From positions 274,447,496 through 274,511,495 of the forward strand of contig OX336394.1 in the NCBI GenBank assembly GCA_946902985.2: 64,000 nt of DNA, in the 5' to 3' direction. This document shows positions 1-10,858 of this stretch, piece after piece. The notes beneath the pieces were generated by a model. That model was not told where the DNA came from. It saw nothing but the letters and a program-made list of their open reading frames with translations, and made no database searches. The translations under genes and the position numbers were made by a program. This stretch comes from Meconema thalassinum. Lineage: Eukaryota > Arthropoda > Insecta > Orthoptera > Tettigoniidae. Position 1 is the first letter of the stretch. Every line of letters begins with the position of its first letter.

Positions 1-857
1 TTCAACTCGTTTTTAAATACCAATATTTAGATGCAATTTTGATCAATTTTTGATTGAAAGCACGTATTGGGTCAAAATCAAGATGGTTAATTTACTTAAG
101 AGTGAATGTGCCACACCGGAGGGAGTATGCAAGAACTGTATTCTGTCGTTGGCTAGCAGATATTTTGCAGTCTTCATAAAGGCATTTGTGAATAAGACAA
201 AGGATTCTTCTGAATCGTATGTAAACATAGGAAGTGTTAAATTACGAAAGGTAACACATCAATAAGTGTAAATGCTTACGGGTATGTATGGGCATATTCC
301 AGACTTCAGTAACCCACACCAATACCATGTCATGAATTATCTGCAGTATTTTTTATAATTCTATATAAATTGTTCAGAACCAAGTATCTTTTGTTTCTTT
401 TAACACTAATCTTTAAATTATTTGCTGCCTAAATATCAAGCCGAGACATTATGTTAACTTCACAATGCAATTTCGGTCGGTGCGCACTCAAAAATGTAGC
501 TGTGGGTGACAGGGAGAGTAATGCTGTCAACTCGCACCAAGAGATGGCACTGTGATCGCTGTCTCCAGGCGAGTGCATGCTTTTACGGCCGAGTTTCCGC
601 TATTATCTTTATAAGCTATTTGCTTGTATAGTGTCATCTTTGTTTTCAAAGGTATTTGTTCAACCCACAGTAGCTGCCTTACTTGATGGTAGAATTCGGG
701 TGACCCGAATGCCATACATGAATATTCACAATAAACTGAAAATGTAGAAAGCCTTGTGGAAGAACCAGGAACTGCATCACTAATACAGTAGAAGTGATGC
801 GCCGAAAACGGATCTAACCACCATTTTCCCGAAAATTATGTTGGATTAAAGATCTAT
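1..857. other. AT-rich non-coding stretch
   Basis: No recognisable coding region, tRNA-like box or terminal repeat was found here. The short open frames in the first 265 bases, on both strands, have no motif I know. It ends at the target-site duplication of the SINE that follows. Confidence 0.5.
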
Positions 858-1214
858 ATGAATGTTTCTGCAAAGCCTCCGTGGCTTAGGCGGCAGCACG
901 CCGGCCTCTCACCGCTGGGTCCGTGGTTCAAATGCTGGTCACTCCATGCGAGATCTGTGCTGGACAAAACGGAGGCAGACAGGTTTTTCTCCGGGTACTC
1001 TGGTTTTCCCTGTCAAAATTTCATTCCAGCAACACTCTCCACTACCATTTCATTTGTCATTCATTTAATCATTGCCCGAGAGGAGTGCGTCAGGCCTCGG
1101 CAACCGGCACAGTTCATATCCTCGCTGCTAGATGGGGGCTTCATTCATTCCATTCCTGACCCAGTCGGAGAATGGAAGCAGGCTGTGGATTTTCATTCAT
1201 GAATATTTCTGCAA
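858..1214 (+). repeat. tRNA-derived SINE, family S1, with 16-bp target duplication
   Basis: The element itself is about 874-1198. The head has a tRNA-like A box (TGGCTTAGGCGG) and a B box (GGTTCAAATGC, one change from GGTTCAAATCC in the second copy). The body ends in a TTTTCATTCAT tail. It is flanked by near-identical 16-bp direct repeats (ATGAATGTTTCTGCAA at 858-873; one mismatch at 1199-1214), the sign of LINE-driven insertion. The second copy in this window is at 16428-16764 in the same orientation. Open frames across it are shadows. Confidence 0.9.
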
Positions 1215-1233
1215 TGTGACGTAGTCATGTGGA

Positions 1234-1455
1234 AGTTAAGTTATTGTTGTCTTAAGGGGCGGAACTACGAGGCCATCTGCCCCTCTTAACAGATTAAAGT
1301 ATACAAATTTTGAATGGAATTTTAAATTCAGGGGTGCTCGTGGCGACATTTTGTGCCTTGCAGCGGCCTTCACAGTATGTACTAGCCACGCGTCTTGGTG
1401 AGGTGTACCATAACCAACTGAAGAGCCCATTGGTACACTGGGGCGAAACGCTGGC
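1234..1455. repeat. Dispersed repeat, partly shared with 11640-11765
   Basis: The left end (TTGTCTTAAGGGGC) resembles the end of the insertion at 18940-19995 (TTGTTTTAAGGGGC). The part from about 1345, with CAGTATGTACTAGCCA followed by GAGGTGTACCATAACCAACTGA, recurs in diverged form at 11640-11765. The class is unknown; it could be a SINE or MITE remnant. Confidence 0.55.
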
Positions 1456-1603
1456 AACTGTTTTGAGCTAGCCGGACCATTTTATCAAATTTCTTTGTGA
1501 ATTTGTTAATGTAGAACTAGGCTATTAATTATAAAAATAAACAAAAAATATGGGGGAAAAAAAAAGAACAATTAATTCTTCAAGTCAATGTACACTGGAA
1601 AAT

Positions 1604-1990
1604 TTAGATTGCTGGCCCTAAATCACTTTCACTTATAAAGCGGATGACAAGATCAGCAGCCACCACGTCATCGGCTAATATAAGTTTGAATGTCATCTGT
1701 AAACCAAGGTTTCTTCGTAAGTCAGCAAGATCCACACACTCGGTTAAAATGTGGGCCACGGTGAAAATGGCTCCACAGGTACAAAGTGGGGGTTCTTCCT
1801 TTCTCATTAGGTACGAGTGGGTGGATCTTGTATGACATGTCCTTAGCCTACACAAAATGACGGACTCCCTCCATGACCGGAAGGAACTCCGCCACACGTG
1901 AGTAGTTCCCTTGATTGCTCTCAGTTTACTGGGCATTGGGTCAGCTAGCCACTGACTCTCCCAAAATGCAAGTACTTGTTGTTCGCATTT
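1604..1990 (-). pseudogene. C-terminal region of the I-type LINE polyprotein
   Basis: The minus-strand translation contains CRLRTCHTRSTHSYLM, then CTCGAIFTVAHILTEC, the Cys/His pattern found just after RNase H in I, R1 and related LINEs. Its upstream end (QQVLAFWESQW) fits directly onto the RNase H end at 3757-3790 (FQLCRQVV) if the intervening 1.8 kb is removed. It therefore belongs to the same insertion as the RT body rather than to a separate element. Confidence 0.8.
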
Positions 1991-3763
1991 GCGAATTAAT
2001 TAATTAATTAATTTTGCAAGTTTTATGAATTGTCTAGCCAGACCATTTTTTTTTTTTTTTTTTTTTTCATAACCTATATTCTGGTCACCACGTGTTCGTG
2101 ACATTTGGTTTTGTAAAAATTCCTTTATTTAAAATCAAGTACTTTGTAAATTACTTACATATTTTTTCATTAGTCCTTCTCGCTTTAAGACAGTTTTCCA
2201 AGTGTTCTAGTAATGTACTATGGTTGTTCTGCACGCATTGAGACCTCGTGGTCATCTGGTCACCATTAGCTACGTGCTCATTGGTCCGCCGCTATGCTTG
2301 GGCCTAGCTCCAGCCAATCACCGCACGTCTTCTTCAACACGTCACCGTAGAACCCACGAGAACATCGACTGAACGACTATTTAAGCGACCAGCTGGCTGT
2401 CAACTTTGTGATTACTACAAACTTCAGTTCGACAACTAGTCGGTCACCATTGGCAAACTTTGCCGTACCTGCGACATGTCGTCCAGACCATAGTACTTCA
2501 GTGACAACACGACATTCGACAAGACAGCATGTCTTAACCTACAAGTGCTTTCTTTGACAGACACAGAGCTGTCCACCAGTCTTGCATACCGGACTTAAAA
2601 CTTCATCTAGAGCTTCATGTAACACCATAACCTCTGCATCAAGAAGTGATATCCACGCTTCGCAATGTCTTGACGACATTTTAACTTAGTGATCTAATGT
2701 GGATCACCTTTCTTCGTGTTTCTACGACATGGTTGAAAACGAACATATTTGAAATTCACATATTTCGTCTACGGAAAACTATTCTTGTACGCACCGTCTA
2801 CAAAGTGAAAATTCCTACCTAGGACTTCAGTCTTCAATGGCTTACTCTAAAGCTCTACTTTTTGTGAATGCTATTCTACTTGACATAACTAATGTCATCT
2901 TTACTTCGCACTCAAGTGTTCTACGTGCCATATATATTGTCTTCAAACATTTAGGTTGCTAACCTACTCCAACATTAAGATAAGTAATCTGTTGTTTATA
3001 CATAACCTGTGTTTGGAAAGTGTAATTTACTGTTCAACTTTATCATGTTTTGAAAAGTGTAATTTACTGTTCAACTTTATCATGTTACTTCCTCCCGAGG
3101 AAAGATTCATATCGGCTTGCTTTAGAAGTTTTCTCAATTTCACGTATCGGCTTGCCTTTGACAATTTTGGAAAGTTAACATAACGGCTTGCTATAGCAAT
3201 TTTTCTTTTATGAACAATTTCATGGTTTACTTTCAGTTATCACATGCCTACCTGCTTCTGCCATTTCACTTTCGTTGGAAACATTTTATGGCTTACTTTT
3301 TTTGTGCATTTTGTAATGCATATGACTTTCCTTTCATAAGGTACAGCAGGATTCAGTCCCTGACCGCTATTAGCCCCTTCTATAGACTATGTTGCTATTC
3401 TTTTCAAGTTCAAACTAAGCTGTGCATTAAAGCACTTAGTGTCTCGAATGTTTAAAGATCAATTTAATGATTTCTTCTTTGTTAGTAAAGCAAAACCTTC
3501 TAAGCATAAATAATGTTTCAAGTTGTGCTAACCTGTTTAGCCTAAAAACTTATGTTTTCTAATTTGGGTTTTGTGATGGAAGAAAATATACATGTTAAAG
3601 CTACCTGCTCTCTCTTTCTCTTTTCTTGTGTCACATATGCTAATATTGTTCCCATGTTCCTTAACGCTCAAAATTCGTTCGGTTCTGAATTCACTCAGAA
3701 TTCTGTCTGGTAATGGAGACCATTAATTGGTTAATCCAATGGTTAGTGATAGTTAATCACACC
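1988..3763. mobile_element. Unclassified 1.8-kb insertion in the I-type LINE
   Basis: It is bounded by similar sequences, ACTTGTTGTTCGCAT at about 1973-1987 and ACTTGTCGGCATAAC at 3764-3778, which look like a diverged target duplication. It starts with an ATTA run (about 1993-2011) and has 22 consecutive T at 2046-2067. A TATA-like ACTATTTAAGC is at about 2376-2386. The segment holds no convincing protein. A 38-bp tandem duplication lies inside it at about 3012-3085. It could be a retroposed transcript, a solo LTR or an unknown SINE/LINE end. Confidence 0.5.
3012..3085. repeat. 38-bp tandem duplication
   Basis: The segment GGAAAGTGTAATTTACTG and what follows, up to TTTATCATG, is present twice in a row with about one substitution. 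Confidence 0.8.
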
Positions 3764-4240
3764 ACTTGTCGGCATAACTGAAAGCGAATATCCCTAGCGG
3801 GTACCTCCATTGGTCGAGATGGTAGTGATACCGCCTCTTTTGCAGCTTGATCCGCTAACTTATTTCCCGCAATTCCCATGTGGCTTGGAAACCACAGATA
3901 GGCGATTCGAGAGTCAGCTCGGCACAACCCTGCTAGAAGGTCGTGGATTCGCTGCACTAGGGGGTGTTGCGGGAAACATGTAGCGATCGACTGCAACGGA
4001 CTCAAAGAGTAGGTACACACGAGAAAGTGGATTCGTGCATGCTGTAGTGCAAACTGCAGAGCTTCATAGATGGCAACCAGCTCCGCAGTAAACACACTTC
4101 AGGCCTCAGGCAAAGAGATCTTGGTATTTGCACCATCAATAATGTAGGCACAACCTACCTTCGAACCATCCCTGTATAGAATTCCAGCATCCGGAAATTG
4201 CTGAACTATGCTGTGGAACTGCCTCTGGTAAACCGAGGCA
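3757..4240 (-). pseudogene. RNase H domain of the I-type LINE
   Basis: The minus-strand frame shows ILYRDGSKVGCAY (the first-Asp strand, usually TDGSK), then FTAELVAIYEAL (catalytic Glu), CTYSLSPLQSI (the usual CTDS Asp is now Tyr), and PSHMGIAGNKLADQAAKEA (the last catalytic segment). A frameshift separates the halves at about 4097. Loss of an active-site Asp plus the frameshift means no activity. The following C-terminal knuckle is displaced to 1604-1990. Confidence 0.88.
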
Positions 4241-5720
4241 TCCGTGTTCACCTTAGGACCTCGGTGTAGATCTAATCGAATTTCCGGACGCGGGACTTGC
4301 CACAGAGGCACCTCACTAGGTGTCCGGATCATACAGGGGCCTACACCCACTCCTATTTCAGTACACGAACTATTGAGCCTAACCGATAGACCGGCCGAGT
4401 GGTACGAGGCTGGTTGAGGTACCTCTGATGGTATTGGGTACTGAAGAGAGCTCAATAGCTCGGATGTTGCGGCATTTGACACACATTGGGAGCATATGTT
4501 GGCGTCTATAAATTACAGGTGGAACACCCGATTCGGCGAGTAGGCTGGGTATTGGGCTGGTCCAGAAGGCACCAGTAGCCAGCCTAACACCACTATGGTG
4601 GATACTGTCCAGCATTTTCAAGGTTGCTGGCCTTGCTGAACCGTATGCCGCAGAACCATAGTCTAGCCGGGACAGGACAAGGGCTTGGTAGAACCGTAGC
4701 AGCACCGCACAGTCAGCTCCCCCACGTAGTGCCACTAAGAAACTTGAGCATATTCAGTTTCCTTAGACATGCCATTTTTAGTTGCTATATATGGTGCTGC
4801 CCTAAGAAGCGATAAGCATCAACCACCGGCAACGCAGCATCCCTGAGGTGTAGCTCAGTATGTAAATGGTAGCCTCCGGAGCCACCAAAAATGGACGACG
4901 GAGGTTTTCACTGCTGGAAAATGAAAACCCCGGTCGCGAGTTCACCTGTCGGCCCGGTTGATAGATAGCTGCAATTGCCGTTCCATGATTGCCATACTTC
5001 CAGAGCTGTAATGCAGAGCTAAATCGTCTACATACTGTGATGGAACTACCATGGGCCCAGCGTCGGCAACAATGCCGTTTATGGCAACCGCGAACAAGGT
5101 GACACTCAGCACAGAACCCTGGGGAACTCCATTTTCTTGGGTATAAAATTGCGAAAATGTCCTACCGACCCTTACTCGGAAGAGTCGGATGGTCATAAAA
5201 TTCGCAATAAAAATCCGGGGATTTCCATGGAGTCCCCACACGTGAAGGGTGGAAACGATCCCGTAGCGCCGTGTGGTGTCGTAGGCTTTCTCGAGGTCAA
5301 AGAAAACCGTGACTAGATGCTGCTTTCGGAGAAAAGCTTCCTGTATGGCACTCTCATGTCGCACCAAATGGTCGGTGGACCTGCCTATGAGAGTGAAACC
5401 CACACTGGTACTCAGACAGGAGCCCTCTCTCCTCCAAGAACCACACCAGTCGACGATTTACCATTTTCTCCAGTGGCTTACATAGGCCATTTGTCAAATG
5501 GGCCTATAGCTGCTGACAAACTTGGGATCCTTTCCAGCCTTGGGAATGTGTATCACGATCCCCTCTTGCTATTGAGATGGAAACTCCCCTTCAATCCATA
5601 TATGATTGAAGGGTATCAACAGTTGTTTTATACTAAATTCACAGAGGTTTTACCATTTGATTATGTAAGTTATCCGGTCCAGGAGCCGTATCTCTGCACA
5701 GTGCAAGCGCATTGCGCAGT
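4240..5720 (-). pseudogene. Reverse transcriptase of the I-type LINE
   Basis: Seen in order on the minus strand: the fingers segment around 5500-5560 with IPKAGKDPKF and SSYRPI; FFDLEKAYD (motif A) at about 5290; NGVPQGSVLS (motif B) at about 5110; SQYVDDLALH (motif C, catalytic YVDD) at about 5020; and the thumb/connection with FYQALVLSRLDYG at about 4690. Internal stops lie between 5650 and 5400 and near 4900-4780, where the frame changes. The domain looks otherwise continuous, without insertions, and leads into RNase H. Confidence 0.9.
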
Positions 5721-6450
5721 TCCCATTCAGAGAATGGTACATTGTAGGACTCCGAGCAGCAGTGGCAAAGGACAAGGGGTGAGCCTTTGCCTCCCGCCTC
5801 AGAAATGTAAGATCGTAACTCCCAAAGCAGGATACATCGGAGAAGTTCGATCCAATACTGTTGGCAATGGTGAGATGGTCCGTAATGATGTCTCCGTTGA
5901 TGGAGACTCCGGGTATCGTCAATGTCAGGAATCCGGAGATCCGACCAAGCTTAGTCCACACTCGAGATGAAGGAGTATGCGCCGTTATGGATGACACATA
6001 CTTTTCCCACGTCGTTTCCTTACTCTCCCGAATCAGATATCGGGTACTAGCACACATTCTTTTGAAGGTGATAAGGTTGGCCATGGTGTTTTGCCTCCGA
6101 TAGCATTTGAAAGCACGTCGGCGATCTTTAATGGCAGCTGCAATCTCGGCTATCCACCAAGGGACAAGCTTCCGGCGGGAGTTGCCGGAGGAGGAAGTTA
6201 TTGTTTCCTCTGCCGCAGCCAAAATACCATTCGTTATGTTAATGGTATAATCAGAGACACTCTGAAAGTTATCTTTGACAAAAAACGCACGTGCTGTGAA
6301 AGTTGGCCAATCAGCCAGATGAAGAAGCCATCGACTTGGTAACTCGATGGCTCTCTGGTTTGGAAGAGTAACGATAATCGGGAAATGGTCACTATTACAA
6401 AGGTCGTCGTGTACACCCCACTGTAGCAGGGGAACCAGCGCACGACTGCA
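5720..6450 (-). pseudogene. End of endonuclease and linker of the I-type LINE
   Basis: The frame runs LVPLLQWGVHDDLCNSDHFP, whose SDHFP is the last catalytic motif of apurinic-type LINE endonucleases, followed by about 230 residues of basic linker (RRKLVPWWIAEIAAAIKDRR) leading to RT. It picks up exactly where the upstream endonuclease piece stops at 6840 once the 389-bp insertion is removed. Confidence 0.85.
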
Positions 6451-6839
6451 CAAGTATTTATTTAGCGTATGGCAACTGAAGAGCAACTAATATGCTGTAC
6501 ATAGTTTACAAATAAGTTACTAAAAATCTACAAGTTAATGTCTAAGTCTTTAATCCATTGAAGGGCAGAAGCAGTCACTTCAAAGAAATCTTCTTGGCTT
6601 CCAGAATTAGCTCGTCTGCTGCAGGATATTACAATGTATTTGATGGTCTGATGTTCACTGCCACAGTCACATTGGGAAGATGCCACCAATCCCCATCGGT
6701 GGAGGTTCTCTGCACAAATGCCATGGCCTGTACGGAGCCTGTTAAGTGTCTCCCAAACACGTCGTGGTAGTTCCATGCCAACTGGCTGTGTACCTGGTCT
6801 AACGAGAGCCTGGTAGTCCTCATGTGCAGCACTAGTCTA
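6451..6839 (-). mobile_element. 5'-truncated Jockey-type LINE tail inserted in the I-type endonuclease
   Basis: The minus-strand translation gives ELPRRVWETLNRLRTGHG, then CDCGSEHQTIKYIV, the usual C-terminal CxC...H/C region of Jockey/CR1-like LINEs. The 3' end is CGCTAAATAAATA, an AAATA-type tail. The flanking endonuclease codons (SVDITF on one side, CSRALVPLLQW on the other) become contiguous if this piece is excised. It lies in the same orientation as its host. I could not see a clear target duplication. Confidence 0.85.
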
Positions 6840-7255
6840 GAAGGTGATATCGACACTAGAGTAAGTGCCGTGTGCAATAGAGAAGTGCGTAGGTTCCCCT
6901 GTGTTCAACAAACCCAAGTCCAGCCAGCTGATCAGTCTCTCAAAATATCTCCCTCTACCGCTAGTGGTGGCGGAGCCCCAGGTGGTGTTGTGGGCATTAA
7001 CATCTCCCAGAAGGAGAAAAGGAGGGGGAAGCTGAGACTAGATCCACCAGCTGGTTGTAATCCAGTTGAGAATCAGGCGGGATGTACACGTTACGTACTG
7101 TTGCCATTACTGGCAGTACGAACTGCAACTGCTTCTAGCCGAGTACGCAGCGGTACTTCTTCACCAAAGAGGCTAGAGTGGACGAGAGTCATGTGGAAGA
7201 ATTTGGAACTTGTTGCGGTGCTAGGGGGTGAGGAACTTCCGTCTCACGCGTAGTA
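6840..7255 (-). pseudogene. N-terminal endonuclease part of the I-type LINE
   Basis: The minus-strand reading includes FLLLGDVNAHNTTWGS (the GDxNAH active-site motif), RYFERLISWLDLGLLN and GTYSSVDITF (the SxxDITF motif). Upstream at about 7200 the frame is VHSSLFGEEVPLRTRLEAVA. These are the classic blocks of an exonuclease/endonuclease/phosphatase fold in LINEs. A stop and a frameshift lie near 7080-7110. The long plus-strand open frame at 6822-7253 is only its shadow. Confidence 0.88.
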
Positions 7256-7260
7256 GGGAT

Positions 7261-7683
7261 CTAACTCTAAAGTCTGTTTGCCGAGTCGAGATAGTGGAAG
7301 TAAACACAGTTGTACACACGATTGCAGGGCTGCCCGCAAGGGGTGCATAGAGCTGTGTCTGTTGAACGTACGCCATCTTCAGTGCTGTGTATAGCCTACA
7401 TGTGAAGCGGGCTGACTTATCGGTTACATACTACAGCGCGGTTTATTTTTTGTTCGTTTATGTATTTAATTAATTAGTTATTAACTGCTTATGACAGGCA
7501 ACAGTATAGAGTGCAACAAGTCTTGTCTTTTCTAGGGCCACGGCATGATATGATCTCGGAGCTACCCCTGTCTGGCAGCGCCGATGACGTGAACTGGGCA
7601 TGTTTCCCTGTCCAGGCAGTCAAGTGACCACGTCAAGTACTCACGCGCACTATCTCGACTTGGAGAACGCACTTTAGTACAAG
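7261..7683. other. Intergenic, nothing recognised
   Basis: No coding motif, terminal repeat or tRNA-like box is visible. A low-complexity ATTTAATTAATTAGTTA patch lies near 7465. Confidence 0.4.
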
Positions 7684-7869
7684 ATGGCGGAGCATAGTTC
7701 TTTGCTTGTGACAATGAGTGCATTAAAGCATGAAAAAAGCAAACGTAATGTGAATGAGTGGAAGGACGTCAAGCGCAAACATCTTAGGAATGCTAGCTTG
7801 GCATGTTCTTCGAGGAAAGGTGTCGCAGTTCCAGGGAAAGAAGCACTAAATAATTTATTTTGTACATAG
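7684..7869 (+). CDS. Small basic hypothetical ORF (61 aa)
   Basis: The frame starts MAEHSSLLVT and has a basic stretch (EWKDVKRKHLRNA) ending in SRKGVAVPGKEA. This vaguely resembles the basic N-termini of uncharacterised transposon-associated proteins in insects, but I cannot name it. No splice donor or longer continuation is obvious; the frame ends at a TAG in the TTTTGTACATAG run. It could be a first exon, a fragment or chance. Confidence 0.25.
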   Translation: MAEHSSLLVTMSALKHEKSKRNVNEWKDVKRKHLRNASLACSSRKGVAVPGKEALNNLFCT

Positions 7870-8006
7870 TTCGTGGGCTGTTTTCATAATAGTAATCAAT
7901 CTGAACATAATGGCATAAATTATACCTACATATCGTTTAACTACGTTTTTTGCAATTAACTCATAATACAGTTTTTGGTGGTTAGAATCCTGTTCGGCGC
8001 ATCGCT

Positions 8007-8183
8007 TCAATTAGAGGTTGTTTCTTCACAATGCATGAAACTGAAGGGATATGTTTCTTGCCCTCTAGATGTTGTATAACTTGAGATTGCTTTACCACAT
8101 GGTTTGCAGTACAAGATGTATCCATCTGAACTAAATATATCCTTAAATTCTGCAACGTACTGCTGGAAACGAAAACTTATAAG
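8007..8183 (-). pseudogene. BED-like zinc-finger N-terminus of an older hAT transposase
   Basis: On the minus strand the frame reads FQQYVAEFKDIFSSDGYILY, then CKPCGKAI, the C-x2-C half of the BED-like finger at the start of many hAT transposases. It is cut at CTTATAAG, the target duplication of the hAT element next door. Sequence on the far side of that element (from 10602, minus strand) would be its upstream part. Confidence 0.6.
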
Positions 8184-8646
8184 TAGAGACACGATTTTAT
8201 GGTGTATCGCGAAAATGCGAAATGTGTTTATATGTGCATCAAAGGTGTTTTAAATGTGTGTTTAATATTGTTTGATCATAAAGCACTGAATTTGTCCTCA
8301 CGACTAAACGCGAAATTCCACCTTATTTGCGATGTACGTCCGTATTTGCGACATATCACGAAATCGGCTTGTTTGTTACGTCTTTACACGATTTGGTTCG
8401 ATATCGCGAGCCTTCAGTGGTTTTCACCTTGTTAGCTTTGCTGGTAGAACCCAATTCAAATGTATTTTTAAGTGTTTAAAGCCTAAGCATATCTTAACAT
8501 CACGTAGCAGGAAATTACTACACAGTTTTAATATTGGCTATCCTGTCGTACTGGGAGACAAGTGAGAGAGTTGGGCCATGCATTGCTGACCACGTGGTTG
8601 CGCTGTGATTTGTAGTTGAAATTTCTATTTCTAATGTGAATTCGCA

Positions 8647-9225
8647 ATGCCGAAAATAACGATTTGTTTTGATAGGGCTGACGAGTTTAAAGACGAAGGC
8701 TATCATGTTTTCGATGCGCGGCAGAAGATAGTTATGTGCAAATTCTGCAACATTAGACTAGATTGGAAGAGTCACGATTCATGTGTGAAACACAACTTAA
8801 GTGAAAATCACAAAAAGAAGAAAAGAATTTTGTCTGAAGGAGGTACCAAAAGACAGATATCAGTTCAAGAGGCGGTCGGGAATGCCAAAAAAGTGAGAAA
8901 TGACTCTGACGAATTTGCAATGTCAACAGTGGAGGCCTTTTTGAGTGCCAACATTCCTTTAGAAAAGCTAGATCATCCAACAATGAAGGATTGGATGAAC
9001 AAACATATACCAGGCGAGCAATTTTTTTTTCGGATGCCGCTACACTTACCAGTATCCCGCAGCCCCACTTTTCGTAGCGATAAAAATAATAATAGGTGGA
9101 AAGGCGTAGTTTTATGTAACGAATTTTATCAGGGAGGGAAGGTAATTCTTTTACGATTGCCGAGAATCCACCAACCCGCTGTGACATTTACAGCTGAAAG
9201 TTTTGCAGCCACCATGGAAACGTGA
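8647..9225 (+). pseudogene. hAT transposase, N-terminal BED-type zinc finger part
   Basis: The 192-residue frame starts at MPKITICFDR. A zinc finger is visible as C31-x2-C34 ... H49-x5-H55 (VMCKFCN, then VKHNLSENH), followed by a lysine-rich linker. From about residue 128 on (after MNKHIPGEQFFFR) the sequence no longer looks like a hAT protein: the expected start of the catalytic RNase H-like fold is absent, and the frame ends at a TGA at 9225. A run of nine T at about 9022-9030 marks the break. This half alone could at most bind DNA. Confidence 0.75.
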
Positions 9226-9331
9226 AGTGGGATACTAGAAAGTGTAGTAATGACTTAGTTTACTTTTAAATACTTTGAAGTTCATATCATAAACAACAAA
9301 TAAGTCTGATTTATTAATATTTTAAATTAAA

Positions 9332-10405
9332 ATGATTTGCTTGCTAATAGATTTTTTTCATTACACTGTTTTAGGAAGTGGAGATTTTCACATTGAGTGT
9401 TGGGCACACAAGCTTGATTTAGTAGCAGGAATCTGGCCGAAGAAACTTCATCGTGTGAATGAGTGTGTTACCAAAACAAAGCAAGCTTTTCTTAATACAA
9501 GAAAACGGAAGCATAGGTATATTAGGTTCTTGCAGCAGAAGTATGGTGCAGGAGAAAAGGATATAAAGCTCTTTCCCTCACCAGTTATCACAAGGTGGAA
9601 TACGTGGTTCACATCAGTTTCCTACTTGGCAGACTATGTCATGGACTTGGTTCAGTATTTTAAAACAGTGGAGAGTGATGCTGAAAGTGTTAAATACTTT
9701 CAAAAATTAAGTAAAAGTGAAGGAAAATCAATTTTGTGTGAGGCAATTTTTGTGAAAGAACACTGTGCCTCAACTTCTGAAAAGATAACTTGCTTCGAGG
9801 GTTCTAATTATGCTTTGGCACATAAAGTTGTTCCAATGGTAAATGAACTCATTTCTGAGTACACGGTTATCGAAAAACTAGTGATGAAATCAGACACATT
9901 GAAGGCATTGGATGAACTATCAAGCGATAGAAAGAAAAGTGCTGAAAAAAGGTTCGTAGCCCTTGCCAATTCATGTCACACAAAACTCTCGGATATGCTG
10001 GCAAAAGACTCTGCTCATGAGATTTTTAATTCACTCTCCTCACTGTTTCATCTGCCCCTGCTAAGAACTGTGAACATAGAGTCATCTCTCTTCAACAAGA
10101 TAGAGAAAATCCCCCTTTTTGCTGGAGTGAATTCTCATGACTTTTTGAAGTTCTACATTCAACTGCAAATCACCTGTAAATCTTTTTCATGTAGTGACGG
10201 TAATGTAGTTGAAGGTGTATTGAAGGGAATGTTAGAGGAATATCCTATAGCTGTGAAATGCCTTCAATCTCTGTACATTTCCATTTCAAATGTTGACAGT
10301 GAAAGGGCCCTTTCTGCCTACAATGATATTTTGTCTGACAAGCATACCAACCTGTCAAATGATAACTTAGAAACATTACTGAGTTACTACTTCAACAGCA
10401 AATGA
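9332..10405 (+). pseudogene. hAT transposase, C-terminal catalytic and dimerisation part
   Basis: The 357-residue open frame lacks an obvious true start. It enters the hAT fold at FHIECWAHKLDLVAG, which matches the CxxH motif region (CAAHxLNL-like) between the second Asp and the insertion domain. It passes ITRWNTWFTSVSYL (the RW motif) and ends with SISNVDSERALSAYNDIL, the signature hATC dimerisation block (SER), then LETLLSYYFNSK. The region carrying the first catalytic Asp is missing from the 107-bp gap before it. The uninterrupted frame suggests fairly recent activity in the family; this copy is probably non-autonomous. Confidence 0.85.
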
Positions 10406-10858
10406 ATACTGTAAACCAAGCCATACTTAGTGTGTTTGTTGTTTCCTTCATTGCAACATAAGGCAAAAGTATGTATATAGTCTAGTAAACCGTTTTTCTA
10501 CACCGTAAGCAATGGCATTTATTCATCGCTTTTATCCCGCTTTGCCCTTAGTTTTTACACCGCTATTGTGGTTTTTTATTCACCATAAAATCGTGTCTCT
10601 ACTTATAAGGCAGTCTTTGCCTACATCCATATCCACTATCCCCCTCGAAATTATTTTCCGGATGTGCCCCTGAAGGATACTTATTTGAGTACATGTGTGT
10701 AAAATGTAAACCTATGTAATATGGAACCAATAGAAGGGTGAATATGCTAAATTGATTTAGGGCCTTGATGTAGAAAGGGGCTAAGATGTGTGAAAATAAC
10801 TCAGAACAAGGGTGTTTATTCATCTGGAAATACATAGCAGTTAAAAGGTCAAAGACAA

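Larger units (their letters stand above)
1604..7260 (-). mobile_element. Decayed I-type non-LTR retrotransposon, split by two insertions
   Basis: Reading on the minus strand from right to left, the pieces come in the order expected for an RNase H-bearing LINE of the I group: endonuclease (about 7250-6840, then 6450-6380), linker, reverse transcriptase (about 5700-4400), RNase H (about 4230-3757) and the cysteine-rich C-terminus (about 1985-1604). The endonuclease is broken by a Jockey-type tail at 6451-6839. The join between RNase H and C-terminus is broken by a 1.8-kb segment at about 1988-3763. Stops and frameshifts are scattered throughout, so the copy is dead. The 5' end, including any ORF1, is missing upstream of about 7260. 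Clade assignment rests on domain order and motif style, not on a tree. Confidence 0.85.
8184..10601 (+). mobile_element. hAT-family DNA transposon with terminal repeats and 8-bp target duplication
   Basis: The ends are perfect 21-bp inverted repeats beginning TAGAGACACGATTTTATGG (8184-8204 and 10581-10601). Both are flanked by CTTATAAG (8176-8183 and 10602-10609), which matches the hAT target preference nTnnnnAn and is itself a palindrome. The element is 2,418 bp. It encodes a BED-type finger followed, after a break, by a hAT C-terminal region, so the middle of the transposase seems lost or scrambled. It is inserted in an older hAT fragment in the opposite orientation. Confidence 0.93.

Noticed and set aside
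43..265. Overlapping open frames on both strands at the window start
   Set aside because: No splice signals, motif or family resemblance; length is within chance for AT-rich DNA.
5317..5970. 217-codon plus-strand open frame
   Set aside because: It is antisense to the reverse transcriptase of the I-type LINE and has no motifs of its own.
6822..7253. 143-codon plus-strand open frame
   Set aside because: Antisense shadow of the LINE endonuclease (GDVNAH, SSVDITF on the other strand).
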